DNA from: an uncultured Desulfovibrio sp.
GTDB taxonomy: Bacteria; Desulfobacterota; Desulfovibrionia; Desulfovibrionales; Desulfovibrionaceae
Assembly (NCBI RefSeq): GCF_944324505.1
Contig: NZ_CALUWO010000001.1
Coordinates: forward strand, 1-64,000
Direction of reading: 5' to 3'
Length of the DNA stretch: 64,000 bases
Below, piece after piece: positions 8,711 to 17,587 of this stretch. Made by a program: the position numbers and the translations under genes. Numbering within the stretch: position 1 is the stretch's first letter; each line of letters opens with the position of its first letter. The notes below the pieces were generated by a model. It was not told the origin of the DNA. It was given only the letters and a program-made list of their open reading frames with translations, and made no database searches.

Positions 8711-9436
8711 ATGGAATGCGAGATGACTACCCCCAAAAATCCCGCCATCGACTTCAGTAATCCGCCTACAGCTTACGGGTATGATAACGCAGGACTATTT
8801 ACACAGGCTGAAATTTGCTCTCCTGACCCCCTGGAATCCGCGATGGCAGGAACTGCTGTCTGGATGCTCCCGGCCAATGCTACGTTCATATCCCCGCCTT
8901 CCGAGGCTGGGAAGGTGGCCGTCTGGGACGGTACGTTGTGGGAGCTTGAAGAAGACAATCGTGGCACAAAGTACTGGCTGCCGGGAGACACTTGGCAGAC
9001 GGAACCGCGAGAGATGAAAGACCTCGGCCCCCTGCCCGACGGGGCACTACTAGAAAGGCCGGAAAAGCCTTTTTCTCAGCTTAAAATTGAGAAGCTCAAC
9101 GAGATCAATGCAGCCTACCAGCAGGCAATCACCGCTCTGACGCCGACTTATCCCGACGACGAACGTCTGACCTTCGACAAGCAGGAAGCCGAGGCCCGTG
9201 CATGGTTGGCCGACAACTCCGCATCCACGCCTTTCGTTGACGCGCTTTCCGCCGGGCGGCAGATGGACAAGGCCGAGCTGGTAAGTCGTATCATAGCTAA
9301 AGCGGATGCGTTCGCCTTGGCCTCCGGCAGCCTGACCGGCCAGCGGCAGCGGTACGAGGACTTGCTGGACGCGGCCGAGACCGCCGAAGACGTGGCTGCC
9401 ATTATTCCAGAGTACAGTCTGCCGGGGGGCGAATGA
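8711..9436 (+). CDS. Putative tail fibre assembly protein
   Basis: 241 residues, placed directly after the collar-domain fibre, where phages usually keep the fibre chaperone. The N-terminal half (1-120) is aromatic and Pro rich with short strands that read like a summary of the host fibre tip ('WDGTLWELEEDNRG'); the C-terminal half (about 125-235) is helical and resembles DUF4376-type domains ('LTFDKQEAEARAWLAD'). It probably helps fold or attach the fibre. The first ATG is preferred because AGGAA lies seven bases before it; a second ATG follows at 8723. Family assignment is moderate. Confidence 0.55.
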   Translation: MECEMTTPKNPAIDFSNPPTAYGYDNAGLFTQAEICSPDPLESAMAGTAVWMLPANATFISPPSEAGKVAVWDGTLWELEEDNRGTKYWLPGDTWQTEPREMKDLGPLPDGALLERPEKPFSQLKIEKLNEINAAYQQAITALTPTYPDDERLTFDKQEAEARAWLADNSASTPFVDALSAGRQMDKAELVSRIIAKADAFALASGSLTGQRQRYEDLLDAAETAEDVAAIIPEYSLPGGE

Positions 9437-9744
9437 TGACCCGCCGGGAGATTCTCCGTCACAATGCCTGGCAGGCCGTGGTCTCGCTGGACCAGGCCCT
9501 GCACTGTCTGGGCGGACTGCTGACATCTCTGCTGCTGGCCTGTGTGCCGGGGGCAAATATGCCTGCGGTATGGGCTGACGAGACCCTGTCCAGCCGCTGC
9601 TGGCGCTGGCATGTGGCCGGCGTGCGGCACTGGCCCTGCCGCTGGCTGGACAGGCTGGCCGCCCTGTTTGGCGACAGGGAACACTGCCGGAATTCCTATG
9701 AAAGCGAGCGCACCGGCAGGCAGTTGCCGCCGGAACTGCGCTGA
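9433..9744 (+). CDS. Small conserved phage protein with a hydrophobic segment
   Basis: 103 residues, start overlapping the previous stop (ATGA). It carries a hydrophobic stretch at about residues 24-40 and then 'WADETLSSRCWRW' and 'LFGDREHCRNSYE', a pattern I know from small proteins of many temperate phages that are often mislabelled as helicase fragments. Function is unknown. The hydrophobic segment could suit a membrane role, for example near lysis, but a single weak segment is not enough for a holin call. Confidence 0.6.
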   Translation: MMTRREILRHNAWQAVVSLDQALHCLGGLLTSLLLACVPGANMPAVWADETLSSRCWRWHVAGVRHWPCRWLDRLAALFGDREHCRNSYESERTGRQLPPELR

Positions 9745-9756
9745 GAGGGACGCGGC

Positions 9757-10167
9757 ATGCAGCTGGGGTTTGTCGTCTCCAACGCTACCGAGAAGATGGA
9801 GCTTGCCGTCTGCAATGAGCCGGGCAGCGATCAGAACATCATCAAGGTACGCACGACGCACCAGGGGGCATGGTCCCCCTGGATGCGTATTGACGTTCAC
9901 CGCAAGGGCAATGCCGATCATGGCGAGCTGGATGCCGTGGTGTATGAGGCCAGCGTGGCAAAAACGGCCAAGACGGCTCAGGCTGCCCAGAGGCTGGTGA
10001 CCCCTGTGACCATCACGTTTACCGGAGACGTTGCCGGATCGGTATCCTTTGACGGCATATCCCCCTCTGTGGAGTGCCACATCAGCGGTGTGCAAAGCGC
10101 CATCAATGCGGCCATTGCCGATCATGAGAAGAAGTACCACAGCTACAGTCCGGGAGATGCGTACTGA
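9757..10167 (+). CDS. Phage fibre-type structural protein
   Basis: 136 residues. The N-terminal part has short strands ('QGAWSPWMRIDVHRKGNADH', about 44-63) of a kind that recurs in fibre tips with a G(N/H)xxH pattern; the C-terminal half alternates beta strands and ends with 'EKKYHSY'. A GAGAGGG ribosome site precedes the start. It lies between fibre genes and the nozzle-like gene and is probably another virion surface protein. No family is recognised with confidence. Confidence 0.55.
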   Translation: MQLGFVVSNATEKMELAVCNEPGSDQNIIKVRTTHQGAWSPWMRIDVHRKGNADHGELDAVVYEASVAKTAKTAQAAQRLVTPVTITFTGDVAGSVSFDGISPSVECHISGVQSAINAAIADHEKKYHSYSPGDAY

Positions 10168-10169
10168 TC

Positions 10170-12020
10170 ATGCCCACCATTGCCGTTACCGCCTTTGCCG
10201 GCGCTATACCGCGCACGGCTTCCCGTCTGCTGGAGAGCCAGAATGCCCGCGACTGCGTGAACTGCGATCTGGACAGTGGCGCTCTGCGTGCGCTGCGCGG
10301 ACCGGCGAAGGTGCTTGCCCTGCCCGATCCGGCGGGAACCATATTCCGGCATGAGGTGGACGGCTGGTTGCACTGGGCTGGTGAGGTCAGTGTGGTCAAG
10401 AGCGCCGTGCTGGATGCCGAAGGGGAAAAGCCCCTGGGGCAGCTGCTGATAACGGGAGACAGGGCGTACCCGACCATGTATCTGGCAGGAGGCGACGTGC
10501 ACCGCCTGGGGATTCCCCGACCGGCAGCAGCGCTGACGCTGAAAGCCGCGGCCGGCGCCCAGCTTCTGGAGACAGAGGGGCGGGCCTGGTCCGCTGAGCA
10601 TATTGCCGCTGCTCCGGCGCGTTACGGCAGTGAAAGCGACACGCTGTGCGGGATTATGCAGGACAGCGATACGGCATCGGTGGAGGTGCTTTCGCGCGCC
10701 ACGCTGTCGGAAGAGGACGGTACAGCGGGGGGAGAGAATGAGGACACGTCCATAACCGACAGCGGCATCCAGCGCAGCACGGCCTATGTGTACACCTACG
10801 TGCAGATGCTGGCAGGCGGGGTAATCCAGTACGAAAGCGCCCCCTCCCCTGCCTCCGAAGTCATGGACGTGCTGGATGGTGACGGAGTGACGCTGGCAGG
10901 ATTTGTGCTGCCGGAGCTGGAAGGCCTGAACGTGACGCATATTCGGCTGTACCGCACGGTGTCGGGTATGGAGTCTTCCGAGTTCCGTCTGGTGGCGGAG
11001 ATTGCCGTGGAAGAGCTGGAGGCTGCCGGCTGGACGTACACAGATGTGCTGCATGACAAGGACGTTTCCACCGAAGTCCTGCAGACGAGCACCTGGGACC
11101 CCATCCCGGACAATGCCCGGGGACTCATCAAGACAGACAACGGCATCTATGCCGCTTTTCGGGGCAATGAGCTGCTGATATCGGAGCCGTTCACGCCCTA
11201 TGCCTTTCCTGCCGCCTATCGCCTGACTGTTGAGGACAGCATTGTGGCCCTGGCCCATGTGGACAATACCATTGTGGTGCTGACCACGGGACGCCCCTAT
11301 CTGGCGCAGGGATCGGTGCCGGAAAGTCTGGCGCTGACGCACTTGCCCATTGAGCAGGCCTGCGTTTCCGCCCGGAGTGTGGCCACGCTGCCCGGCGGGG
11401 TGCTGTATGCCAGCCCGGACGGCCTCATGCTGTTTTCCAGTAATCAGCAGACGCTGGCTACCGGCCAGACCTACAGCCGGGAGCAGTGGCAGGCGCTGGG
11501 ACCGGAGCGCCTTATGGGCACTGTGCATGACAATCGCTATATCGGCTTCTTTGCGGGAAGCAATACCGGCATCCTGTTTCATATCGGACGGGCAGACGTC
11601 ACCCGCCTGGAACTGCCGCAGGGCTGGCAGGTGCGCAGTCTGTACCATCACAGCGAGGATGATGCCCTGTATCTGAGCGTGGAAACGCCGGAAGGACCTG
11701 CCATCTGGCAGTTTGAAGCCGAGGGGGCTGCCCCCCTGCCCTATTGCTGGCACAGCAAGGCATTCTTTTCTTCCGTGCTGTGCGCCATGTCGGCAGCCCG
11801 TGTTCAGGGAGAAATGACACCAGCGTCGCCTGTGCGAATGGATATTTTTGGCCCGGATGAAAAACGGCAGCGGGACAGCCTGCTGTTGTGTTCCGGGAAA
11901 GCCGTGCGCATCCGCCCCACGCGCTCGGAGCGCATCTGGAGTTTTTGCCTGTCCGGCACGGCTGATGTGTATGAGGCCCGCCTGGGTGGCAGCGTGGAGG
12001 GGGTGGAGTATGGCAACTGA
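10170..12020 (+). CDS. Tail nozzle-like structural protein
   Basis: 616 residues without signal peptide or long helices, almost entirely beta-rich, as expected for a beta-propeller. The C-terminal part has repeated blade-like segments and a 'YCWHSKAFF' spot (about 527-535) of the sort found in podophage tail nozzle proteins, where a Trp-x-Ser-Lys stretch introduces the last blade. The protein would close the short tail below the adaptor ring. Its stop overlaps the next start. The assignment is based on length, fold impression and order rather than on a decisive motif. Confidence 0.55.
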   Translation: MPTIAVTAFAGAIPRTASRLLESQNARDCVNCDLDSGALRALRGPAKVLALPDPAGTIFRHEVDGWLHWAGEVSVVKSAVLDAEGEKPLGQLLITGDRAYPTMYLAGGDVHRLGIPRPAAALTLKAAAGAQLLETEGRAWSAEHIAAAPARYGSESDTLCGIMQDSDTASVEVLSRATLSEEDGTAGGENEDTSITDSGIQRSTAYVYTYVQMLAGGVIQYESAPSPASEVMDVLDGDGVTLAGFVLPELEGLNVTHIRLYRTVSGMESSEFRLVAEIAVEELEAAGWTYTDVLHDKDVSTEVLQTSTWDPIPDNARGLIKTDNGIYAAFRGNELLISEPFTPYAFPAAYRLTVEDSIVALAHVDNTIVVLTTGRPYLAQGSVPESLALTHLPIEQACVSARSVATLPGGVLYASPDGLMLFSSNQQTLATGQTYSREQWQALGPERLMGTVHDNRYIGFFAGSNTGILFHIGRADVTRLELPQGWQVRSLYHHSEDDALYLSVETPEGPAIWQFEAEGAAPLPYCWHSKAFFSSVLCAMSAARVQGEMTPASPVRMDIFGPDEKRQRDSLLLCSGKAVRIRPTRSERIWSFCLSGTADVYEARLGGSVEGVEYGN

Positions 12021-12702
12021 GCGTCCTGACCGGGGAATGCAGAGTGTTCCGCGGGGGTTGCCTTCTGACCTGACGGTGTATCTGCAAAGCCTGGATGCTG
12101 TGGTACGGCGTTTGGCCGGTCTTGCCCGCGGATCGGAAAAATCGCAGGCCGTGCGACGGGGAGATACCGGCATTGCGCTGGGGGGCAGTGCCCAGACCAC
12201 GGTGACGAGCGCACGCCTTGCGGACGGGGCAGTGATCACTTCCAAGCTGGCAAACGGCGCCGTGACCGGCGCAAAACTTGCCGATGGCTCCATTACCGGC
12301 AGCAAGCTGGAGCTGGGGAGCATCGGCAGCCGGGAGCTGGGGGCGGGGTGTGTGGGCGAGGAAGAGTTGCAGGCCGGCGCCGTGACGGTATCACGCCTCG
12401 CCGAGGGGGCCGTAACGCTGGAAAAGATGGCTCCAGAGGCCATGCCGGTGATGGTGCACGGCAGGGCCGTTCATGGAGAGATGGTGAATACGGGCGTATG
12501 GCATACGGCGCCTGTAGTCTGGGTGACAGGTTTTTCCGTGCCATCAGGTGCGACAGGAGAGCTGCATATCAATGTTGAAAATATGCGTATGGAGGCTGGC
12601 AGCTGGCTGTTTGACGCCATAGCCTGCGTACAGGTTGATGCCATGACAAGCGTGCCTGGAGAGTTGTGCTGGTGTGTTCTGGGCTGGAAGAAGGAGGCGT
12701 GA
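12010..12702 (+). CDS. Fibre protein with decad repeats
   Basis: The ATG at 12010 is chosen: it follows a GGAGGGGG site and overlaps the end of the nozzle-like gene; the frame is open further upstream, but only inside that gene. The 230-residue product has about seven ten-residue repeats (residues 67-136) of the form KLADGAVTGS, a common fibre-shaft pattern that builds beta or mixed stems, followed by a C-terminal beta domain (about 145-230) that may be the binding tip. It is likely a tail fibre or spike. Confidence 0.7.
   Translation: MATERPDRGMQSVPRGLPSDLTVYLQSLDAVVRRLAGLARGSEKSQAVRRGDTGIALGGSAQTTVTSARLADGAVITSKLANGAVTGAKLADGSITGSKLELGSIGSRELGAGCVGEEELQAGAVTVSRLAEGAVTLEKMAPEAMPVMVHGRAVHGEMVNTGVWHTAPVVWVTGFSVPSGATGELHINVENMRMEAGSWLFDAIACVQVDAMTSVPGELCWCVLGWKKEA
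12208..12417 (+). repeat. Seven tandem 30-base units coding a KLADGAVTGx decad
   Basis: The units code ten-residue repeats in register, with Leu-Ala/Glu at positions 4-5 and Gly-Ala/Ser-Val/Ile at 7-9. The nucleotide copies are diverged. They make the shaft of the fibre protein that contains them. Confidence 0.75.
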
Positions 12703-12704
12703 GC

Positions 12705-13271
12705 ATGACGCATTTTGCCATTCTGTATCTGCCCTGTCAGCAGCCGCATGTGGTGGGCATACTGCGGGCAGTCTATGACAAAATCTGTACGGAATGTCTG
12801 CGTGACAGGCTGTTCTACGATGGCTCGGCCCGAAGCTGTGATGCCTTTCTGGACGAGATGCTGCGGCCCGGGTGTTTGCCCTTTGTCGTTATGGCGGATC
12901 AGGAGCCGGCAGCCTTTGCCTGGTGCAATCATCTGGAGATACGGGCGGCGCGCGTGCATTTTGTCATTTTCAGGAAGTTCTGGGGCAGGAAGTGCCGCAC
13001 GGACATGGGACGCCGCTTTTTTCGCTATCTGCTGACGCTCAGGGATACCGACGGCTATCTGTTTGACTGCCTGTATGGTGTGACGCCGGAAAGTCATCCT
13101 CTGGCCTGGAAGGCAGCGCTGGAGACTGGCTGGCGTCATGTGGGGATCATCCCGCATTTTGTGTTTCTGGCAGACAGGCAGGAAAGCGTCGGCGGAGTGA
13201 TTACCGCCGTGAACCGGCAGGCGCTGGGCATGGCCGAAAACGCGACAGGAGAGGCCAGATGGGACGCATGA
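12705..13271 (+). CDS. Phage GNAT-like acetyltransferase-fold protein
   Basis: The ATG at 12705 follows an AAGGAGG site with seven-base spacing. The 188-residue protein has the strand and helix order of a GNAT domain: 'LPFVVMADQEPAAFAWCN' (about 59-76), the basic 'WGRKCRTDMGRRFFRYLL' (about 93-110) in the acetyl-CoA-binding place, and 'HPLAWKAALETGWRHVG' (about 129-145), typical of the last GNAT helix and strand. Phages of this kind carry such proteins among virion genes, where they may be structural rather than catalytic. The pyrophosphate loop is not canonical, so activity is uncertain. Confidence 0.6.
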   Translation: MTHFAILYLPCQQPHVVGILRAVYDKICTECLRDRLFYDGSARSCDAFLDEMLRPGCLPFVVMADQEPAAFAWCNHLEIRAARVHFVIFRKFWGRKCRTDMGRRFFRYLLTLRDTDGYLFDCLYGVTPESHPLAWKAALETGWRHVGIIPHFVFLADRQESVGGVITAVNRQALGMAENATGEARWDA

Positions 13272-13930
13272 TCTACAGCCGTATCCTGCTGGATATGGAG
13301 AGCGGGAGCATTCTGGAGGCAGAAGGAAGCTGGCATGACGGGCCTGTTGCCCTGTGCATGGGCGGCAGTGGCGGCGGCAGCAGCACCACCAATACGGTGG
13401 ACTATGCCTACAATGCCCGCATGGCCGCCCTTTCGGAAGAACAGCAGGCCTGGGCGCGTGACTACTACGAGATGTGGAAGACGCACTTCAAGCCCTACGA
13501 AATTGCCCAGGCCCAGGCCAATATGGAAATGCTGCCGCTGGAAACCAACTTGTACAAGAACCAGTTGCAGGCGGCCACGCAGCTGCTGCCGCAACAGACG
13601 GAAGCTGCCCAGAAGTTTCTTGAGGCATCCACAAGCGGTGTGGACATCAACGAACGTATGGCCCTGGCCACGGCGGATGCGTCCAGTGCCTGGAAGGATG
13701 TGCAGGGGCAGACCCTGCGGGCCAATGCCCGTTTGGGCGTCAACCCCAACAGCGGGCGCTTTCAGGGCATCAATGCCGCGCTGGATACCCAGAAGGCGGC
13801 ACAGCTGGCAGGAGCCAGAACGCAGGCGCGCGTGGGGGCGGAGCAGGAAAATTATGACCGCCTGAAGAATGCGGCCAATTTCAATGCCACAGGCGGCATC
13901 CTGAGCGGGCTTGGCGCCCTATCCAGTTAA
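13259..13930 (+). CDS. Putative internal virion protein (first of three)
   Basis: 223 residues, start overlapping the previous gene by 13 bases with GGAGAG before it. A Gly-Ser stretch (about 35-41) separates a short N-terminal piece from a long helical region rich in Ala, Gln and Glu (about 50-200), ending in a Gly-rich tail 'GGILSGLGALSS'. The pattern fits proteins stored in the podovirus head and ejected with the DNA. It is followed by two more genes of the same kind. No enzymatic motif is seen. Confidence 0.6.
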   Translation: MGRMIYSRILLDMESGSILEAEGSWHDGPVALCMGGSGGGSSTTNTVDYAYNARMAALSEEQQAWARDYYEMWKTHFKPYEIAQAQANMEMLPLETNLYKNQLQAATQLLPQQTEAAQKFLEASTSGVDINERMALATADASSAWKDVQGQTLRANARLGVNPNSGRFQGINAALDTQKAAQLAGARTQARVGAEQENYDRLKNAANFNATGGILSGLGALSS

Positions 13931-13942
13931 AGGAGGAGCGGC

Positions 13943-14758
13943 ATGGCACTGTATACCCCCAGCAATCCTTTCAGCAGGGCAAGCGGCACCTTTCAGCAGG
14001 CTACCCAGACCATGGGCAGTCAGACCAGGGAAGGCCCCCGCACCGAATATGAACCATCGCCCATGACGCCGGGGCAAGTTCTGACACAGGGACTTGGCGT
14101 GGTGGGAACAGGCAAGCAGCTCTATGGCATGGGCAAGGATGCCTATGGCTTTCTTGCCGGGCTTGGCGCTCCAGATGCCGCAGGCGAGGCGGCCAGTGCC
14201 GGGGCCGGGGCTGCCCCGATCACCGGTGGTGCGCAGGCGGCTCAGGCGGCAGACCTTGCCCTGCCCGCCGTGCAGGCCCAGACCGGAGCGCAGGCTGCGG
14301 CAAGTGATGTGGCTACCGGGCTGCACATGGCGCCGCAGGAGGCGGCCAGAAGCCTTGGTCCGACATCTGCCGAGCTGACACAGCCCATTGGCGAAGGCGT
14401 ATCCGGCGGTGCTGCCGGAACAGCCGAAGGGGCAGCTACCGGGACCAGTTCCGGCTTTTCCTTTGCACCCATGCTGGGATCAGCCGCTGGCGGCGTGCTG
14501 GGATCGCTGGGTGGTCAGGCTCTGGGGCAGGCCATTGGCGGGGACACCGGGGGGGCCATCGGCAAGGTTGCCGGCGGCGCCGCAGGTGGGGCACTGGGCA
14601 GCATGGCGGCAACGTCTCTTGCGTCCAGCCTGGCCGGCGGTGCTGCGGGGTCCGCCGCCGGCGCGGCCGCCGGGGGCGCTGTTGCCGGTTCTGTGGCCCC
14701 TGGTGTGGGAACGCTCATTGGCGCCGGTATTGGCGCATTGACTTCTTTCTTTTTTTAG
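13943..14758 (+). CDS. Putative internal virion protein, Gly/Ala-rich with glycine zippers
   Basis: 271 residues preceded by AAAGGAGG. The N-terminus 'MALYTPSNPFS' resembles that of the next gene. The C-terminal half (about 175-271) is a dense series of Gly-xxx-Gly and Ala-xxx-Gly steps, as in glycine-zipper membrane proteins, ending with 'GIGALTSFFF'. Such a protein could insert into the host envelope during DNA ejection. The middle is Ala, Gln and Pro rich and likely disordered. It is a structural candidate from position and composition only. Confidence 0.6.
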   Translation: MALYTPSNPFSRASGTFQQATQTMGSQTREGPRTEYEPSPMTPGQVLTQGLGVVGTGKQLYGMGKDAYGFLAGLGAPDAAGEAASAGAGAAPITGGAQAAQAADLALPAVQAQTGAQAAASDVATGLHMAPQEAARSLGPTSAELTQPIGEGVSGGAAGTAEGAATGTSSGFSFAPMLGSAAGGVLGSLGGQALGQAIGGDTGGAIGKVAGGAAGGALGSMAATSLASSLAGGAAGSAAGAAAGGAVAGSVAPGVGTLIGAGIGALTSFFF

Positions 14759-14767
14759 GAGTGGCGC

Positions 14768-16513
14768 GTGGCTCTTTACCGTACAAGTACGAACCCTTCC
14801 CAGATGGCGCAGTCTGCCATGAATGCCGCCACGCAGGCCGCAGCCTCGCAGACCAAGCAGACCACCACCAAGGTCAAGAAGGAAGGCAATATCTGGGATG
14901 ATATCTACAAGGGGGCTGCTTCGGTGGCAGCCGTGGGCCGGGGCATTGATTCGCTTGTGGATGCAGCGGGCAGCGCATGGGACCTGTATGACCAGTACAA
15001 GCTGCGCGATGCCTATGACGCCGTAAGCAAGGCCTTTGCGCAGAGCGGCTTTGAGGGCATCCAGAGCAACCCGGATATGCAGGACTACTGGCACGCCCGT
15101 GCTGTGGGGCAGTTTGTCAAGGACAGAGCCGGCACGGAAAAGGGCCGCCTGGACATGCTGAAGAACATGGATGCTACGGCGGACAAGTTGTATCAGGACT
15201 GGCGTGTGCAGGCCATGACGGTCAGCAAGGCCTTTCAGTCCGGCGATATGCGGCAGTTCATGCCGCTTATGGAGCAGCTCTCGGCCAAGTCTCCCCTGCC
15301 CTACCGCCTGGAAGGGACAGAGGACGGACGTTTCAGGGTGCTGTTTCGTTCTGATCAGCAACTGGGGTGGACGGCAAACGGGCAGGTGATTTCTCCGCAG
15401 GAAGCCATGAACGAGGTGAACAGGGTCTTGCAGGGAGAGCAGTCTGTTCTGCGCGGGCTTGACGGCAAGCTGCATCCAGTCAACCCGGCATTCAGCGCGG
15501 CCGCTGCCCGCTATTACTGGGGTACGGTCATGGGCAATGCCGAAAACCGGCTTGATCCCAAAAAGCAGATACCTCTGTACGATGGCGCCGGCAATGTGGT
15601 GGGCATGGGCGTTGTGCAGAACCCTGTGGATGATTACAGCGCCCTGCCCAAGCTGCTGGTTTTTGACAGGCGCGGACGGCAGATCGGTATGTATGACGGC
15701 ATGGAGGGTGTGCTTCAGGCGGGCATGAGTCCCTACAAGCCGGCGAAGCAGAAAGGCAGCGGCAGTAGTGATCCGGCCGCAGGCGGCTACAAGCTCAGCG
15801 ATGGCGACCGGTCAGCCCTGCGCCGCTACTGTACCCGAACTGATCCGCAAACAGGAGAGGATCGGGTGGATGCCGGGCTGGTGACCATTCTTGAAGGGCA
15901 GATGCGGCTTACCGGTCTGTCTGCCGATGCGGCCTATGCCGCATATGAAGAGAATATTGCCAGAGCCATGCAGCAGGGAGCGTCTGACAAGCAGACTGCG
16001 GAGCGCGTTGTCCGGGCACGGATGCTTGGGCAGCCCCTGCCGGCTGCCGCGTCAGGGCAGGATGCCGGGAAAGGTGGCTCCCTTGCGGATTCTTCCGAAT
16101 CGCGCGGCAACAGCGGCAGCTGGCTTGCCCCGCGTATGCAGCGGGCACTTTCAGGGGGAGATGAGGGGCCTGGGGTGCTTTATGGCCTGGGAAGTGGTGC
16201 CCTGCCCTGGGGACCGCGTGGCGCCCTGGATGACAGCGACATGGCCCTGGCTGGTGCTGGCGGTGTACAGCGCGGCTTTGATCGGCAGCAGCGGGAAAAA
16301 CAGCGTGGCGAACGTATGGAAAATGCCAGAGAGCGTGCCCGGCTTGGGCGCGAACAGAAGCGGCTGGCGATGGATCGTGAGATCGACGACTTCATGGCCA
16401 ATGCCGACCGGTACGGCAGAACTGCGGACTTCGGGGACTTTGGAGAGGCCACGGATCGCTCCCGTGCCCTGAAGCAACAGCGGGATGCCTGGGGCAACCC
16501 TGTTTTTCGATAA
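14768..16513 (+). CDS. Putative internal virion protein, large
   Basis: 581 residues starting at GTG, with AGGAG seven bases upstream. The N-terminus 'MALYRTSTNPSQ' echoes the preceding protein. Residues about 30-230 are helical, a middle region (about 230-320) is more globular with 'YDGAGNVVGMGVVQNP', and the C-terminus (about 480-581) is strongly charged and helical. This is the usual look of an ejection protein. It is the last gene of the rightward virion operon and is followed by a strong terminator. Confidence 0.6.
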   Translation: MALYRTSTNPSQMAQSAMNAATQAAASQTKQTTTKVKKEGNIWDDIYKGAASVAAVGRGIDSLVDAAGSAWDLYDQYKLRDAYDAVSKAFAQSGFEGIQSNPDMQDYWHARAVGQFVKDRAGTEKGRLDMLKNMDATADKLYQDWRVQAMTVSKAFQSGDMRQFMPLMEQLSAKSPLPYRLEGTEDGRFRVLFRSDQQLGWTANGQVISPQEAMNEVNRVLQGEQSVLRGLDGKLHPVNPAFSAAAARYYWGTVMGNAENRLDPKKQIPLYDGAGNVVGMGVVQNPVDDYSALPKLLVFDRRGRQIGMYDGMEGVLQAGMSPYKPAKQKGSGSSDPAAGGYKLSDGDRSALRRYCTRTDPQTGEDRVDAGLVTILEGQMRLTGLSADAAYAAYEENIARAMQQGASDKQTAERVVRARMLGQPLPAAASGQDAGKGGSLADSSESRGNSGSWLAPRMQRALSGGDEGPGVLYGLGSGALPWGPRGALDDSDMALAGAGGVQRGFDRQQREKQRGERMENARERARLGREQKRLAMDREIDDFMANADRYGRTADFGDFGEATDRSRALKQQRDAWGNPVFR

Positions 16514-16555
16514 GAACTTTTCGTTGTTTGACAACGGCATAGAGAGGAGAGGAAA

Positions 16556-16593
16556 GGGCCGGGCACCATCCGGTACCCGGCCCCTGTTTTTTT
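16556..16593 (+). terminator. Rho-independent terminator of the virion operon
   Basis: An 8-bp perfect stem, GGGCCGGG (16556-16563) with CCCGGCCC (16576-16583), has a 12-base loop and is followed by seven T residues. It ends the rightward virion genes. The stop codon of the convergent rha-type gene lies at its T run, so it may also slow transcription from the other side. Confidence 0.9.
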
Positions 16594-17587
16594 ACCTTCC
16601 CAGGGCCACGGCTATGTTGAGGCTCAGGCGCAGGTGCTGGCTGGCGTTATCCAATGCCTGACGGAAGCACTGCTCGGCTTCCGTGCGGCTTTGGAACAGG
16701 CTGTCCAACAGGCACTGCGAGCTGAACGTGGTATCGGCATTACGGCCCAGGTCAGACACGGCGTAGCTGAACAGGTCGCCGCGGCGGGCGTCCAGTTCCC
16801 GCAGCATGGCGGAGAACTCCTGCCGGAGGACGGCCTCACGCCGGCTCCAGTCCTGCCACAGCGCCAGCAGTGCGGCCTCCTGCGGGCCGGGAACGTGGTT
16901 TGGGTTGCGGTGTGGCGGATAGAAGCAGCCGTTACGGTACAGAGGCAGGCGCTCCGGCTGTGGCGGCAGGGCCGGAGGCAGTGCGTCAATGCGCTTTTGC
17001 ACCCAGGCGATGGCGTCCGGTATCCATTCCTGCGGCAGGTCCTTGATATTGGTGAGCTGGAAGGCGGCCTTGAGCTGGTTCCAGCAGGCATCAAAGGGGG
17101 CGCTGGACAGCCTGGCCCACGAACCTACCAGCGCCCGCAGAGGCTTGCGGTCGGCAGCGCTGGACGGCGTGAGGGAAAGGGAGCCGGGGAAGTCCACGAT
17201 GTCCTGCGTGATGTTATGCGTTGCTTCCTTCTGGCGGGCCAGTTCTTCTTCCATGCGGTTGAAGGCTTCGATGTAGGCCAGCTTCATGGCTAGGGCCTTC
17301 TTGCCGGTGTAGCCCATGACCAGCAGCATGAAGCCGTCACGGTAGAGGATGAACATGCGAACCTGCTTCACGCCAAGGGGCGTTTCTTGCTCCTGATACG
17401 TCTCCCCAAAATTGGGTTGTAAGGAGTTTTCAGGCAGTTGCGACAAAAGCGCGTCCACGTCGCGCAAAACGTGGTCGTGGCGCTTGCCGAAGAACTTTGC
17501 GACCTCAAGCGACGTGGTAGCCGGGCGGCCGGAGTGGAGAGATACGGACGGAGAAAATACTTCGGGAATGAGCTGGGCCTGTGACAT
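16592..17587 (-). CDS. rha: Rha family phage regulatory protein
   Basis: The ATG at 17587 has a GAGG site and starts the recognisable domain; the frame is open 65 codons further upstream, but that part is leader sequence. The 331-residue protein has an N-terminal Rha domain (about 20-115), with the signature 'TTSLEVAKFFGKRHDHVLRD', and a C-terminal part (about 140-330) that resembles the ORF6C/antirepressor C-terminal domains ('FDACWNQLKAAFQLTN'). Rha proteins of lambdoid phages block growth in hosts without integration host factor; others act as antirepressor-like regulators. Here it is the only regulator in view and lies on the strand opposite the virion genes, behind a structured leader. 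Confidence 0.85.
   Translation of the reverse strand: MSQAQLIPEVFSPSVSLHSGRPATTSLEVAKFFGKRHDHVLRDVDALLSQLPENSLQPNFGETYQEQETPLGVKQVRMFILYRDGFMLLVMGYTGKKALAMKLAYIEAFNRMEEELARQKEATHNITQDIVDFPGSLSLTPSSAADRKPLRALVGSWARLSSAPFDACWNQLKAAFQLTNIKDLPQEWIPDAIAWVQKRIDALPPALPPQPERLPLYRNGCFYPPHRNPNHVPGPQEAALLALWQDWSRREAVLRQEFSAMLRELDARRGDLFSYAVSDLGRNADTTFSSQCLLDSLFQSRTEAEQCFRQALDNASQHLRLSLNIAVALGR

Noticed and set aside
9433..9744. Holin call for the small protein with a hydrophobic stretch
   Set aside because: Only one weak membrane segment and a known phage family of unknown role; no endolysin or spanin beside it.
10143..12443. A 766-codon minus-strand frame opposite the nozzle-like gene
   Set aside because: Same antisense effect of GC-rich codons; low-complexity product without motifs.
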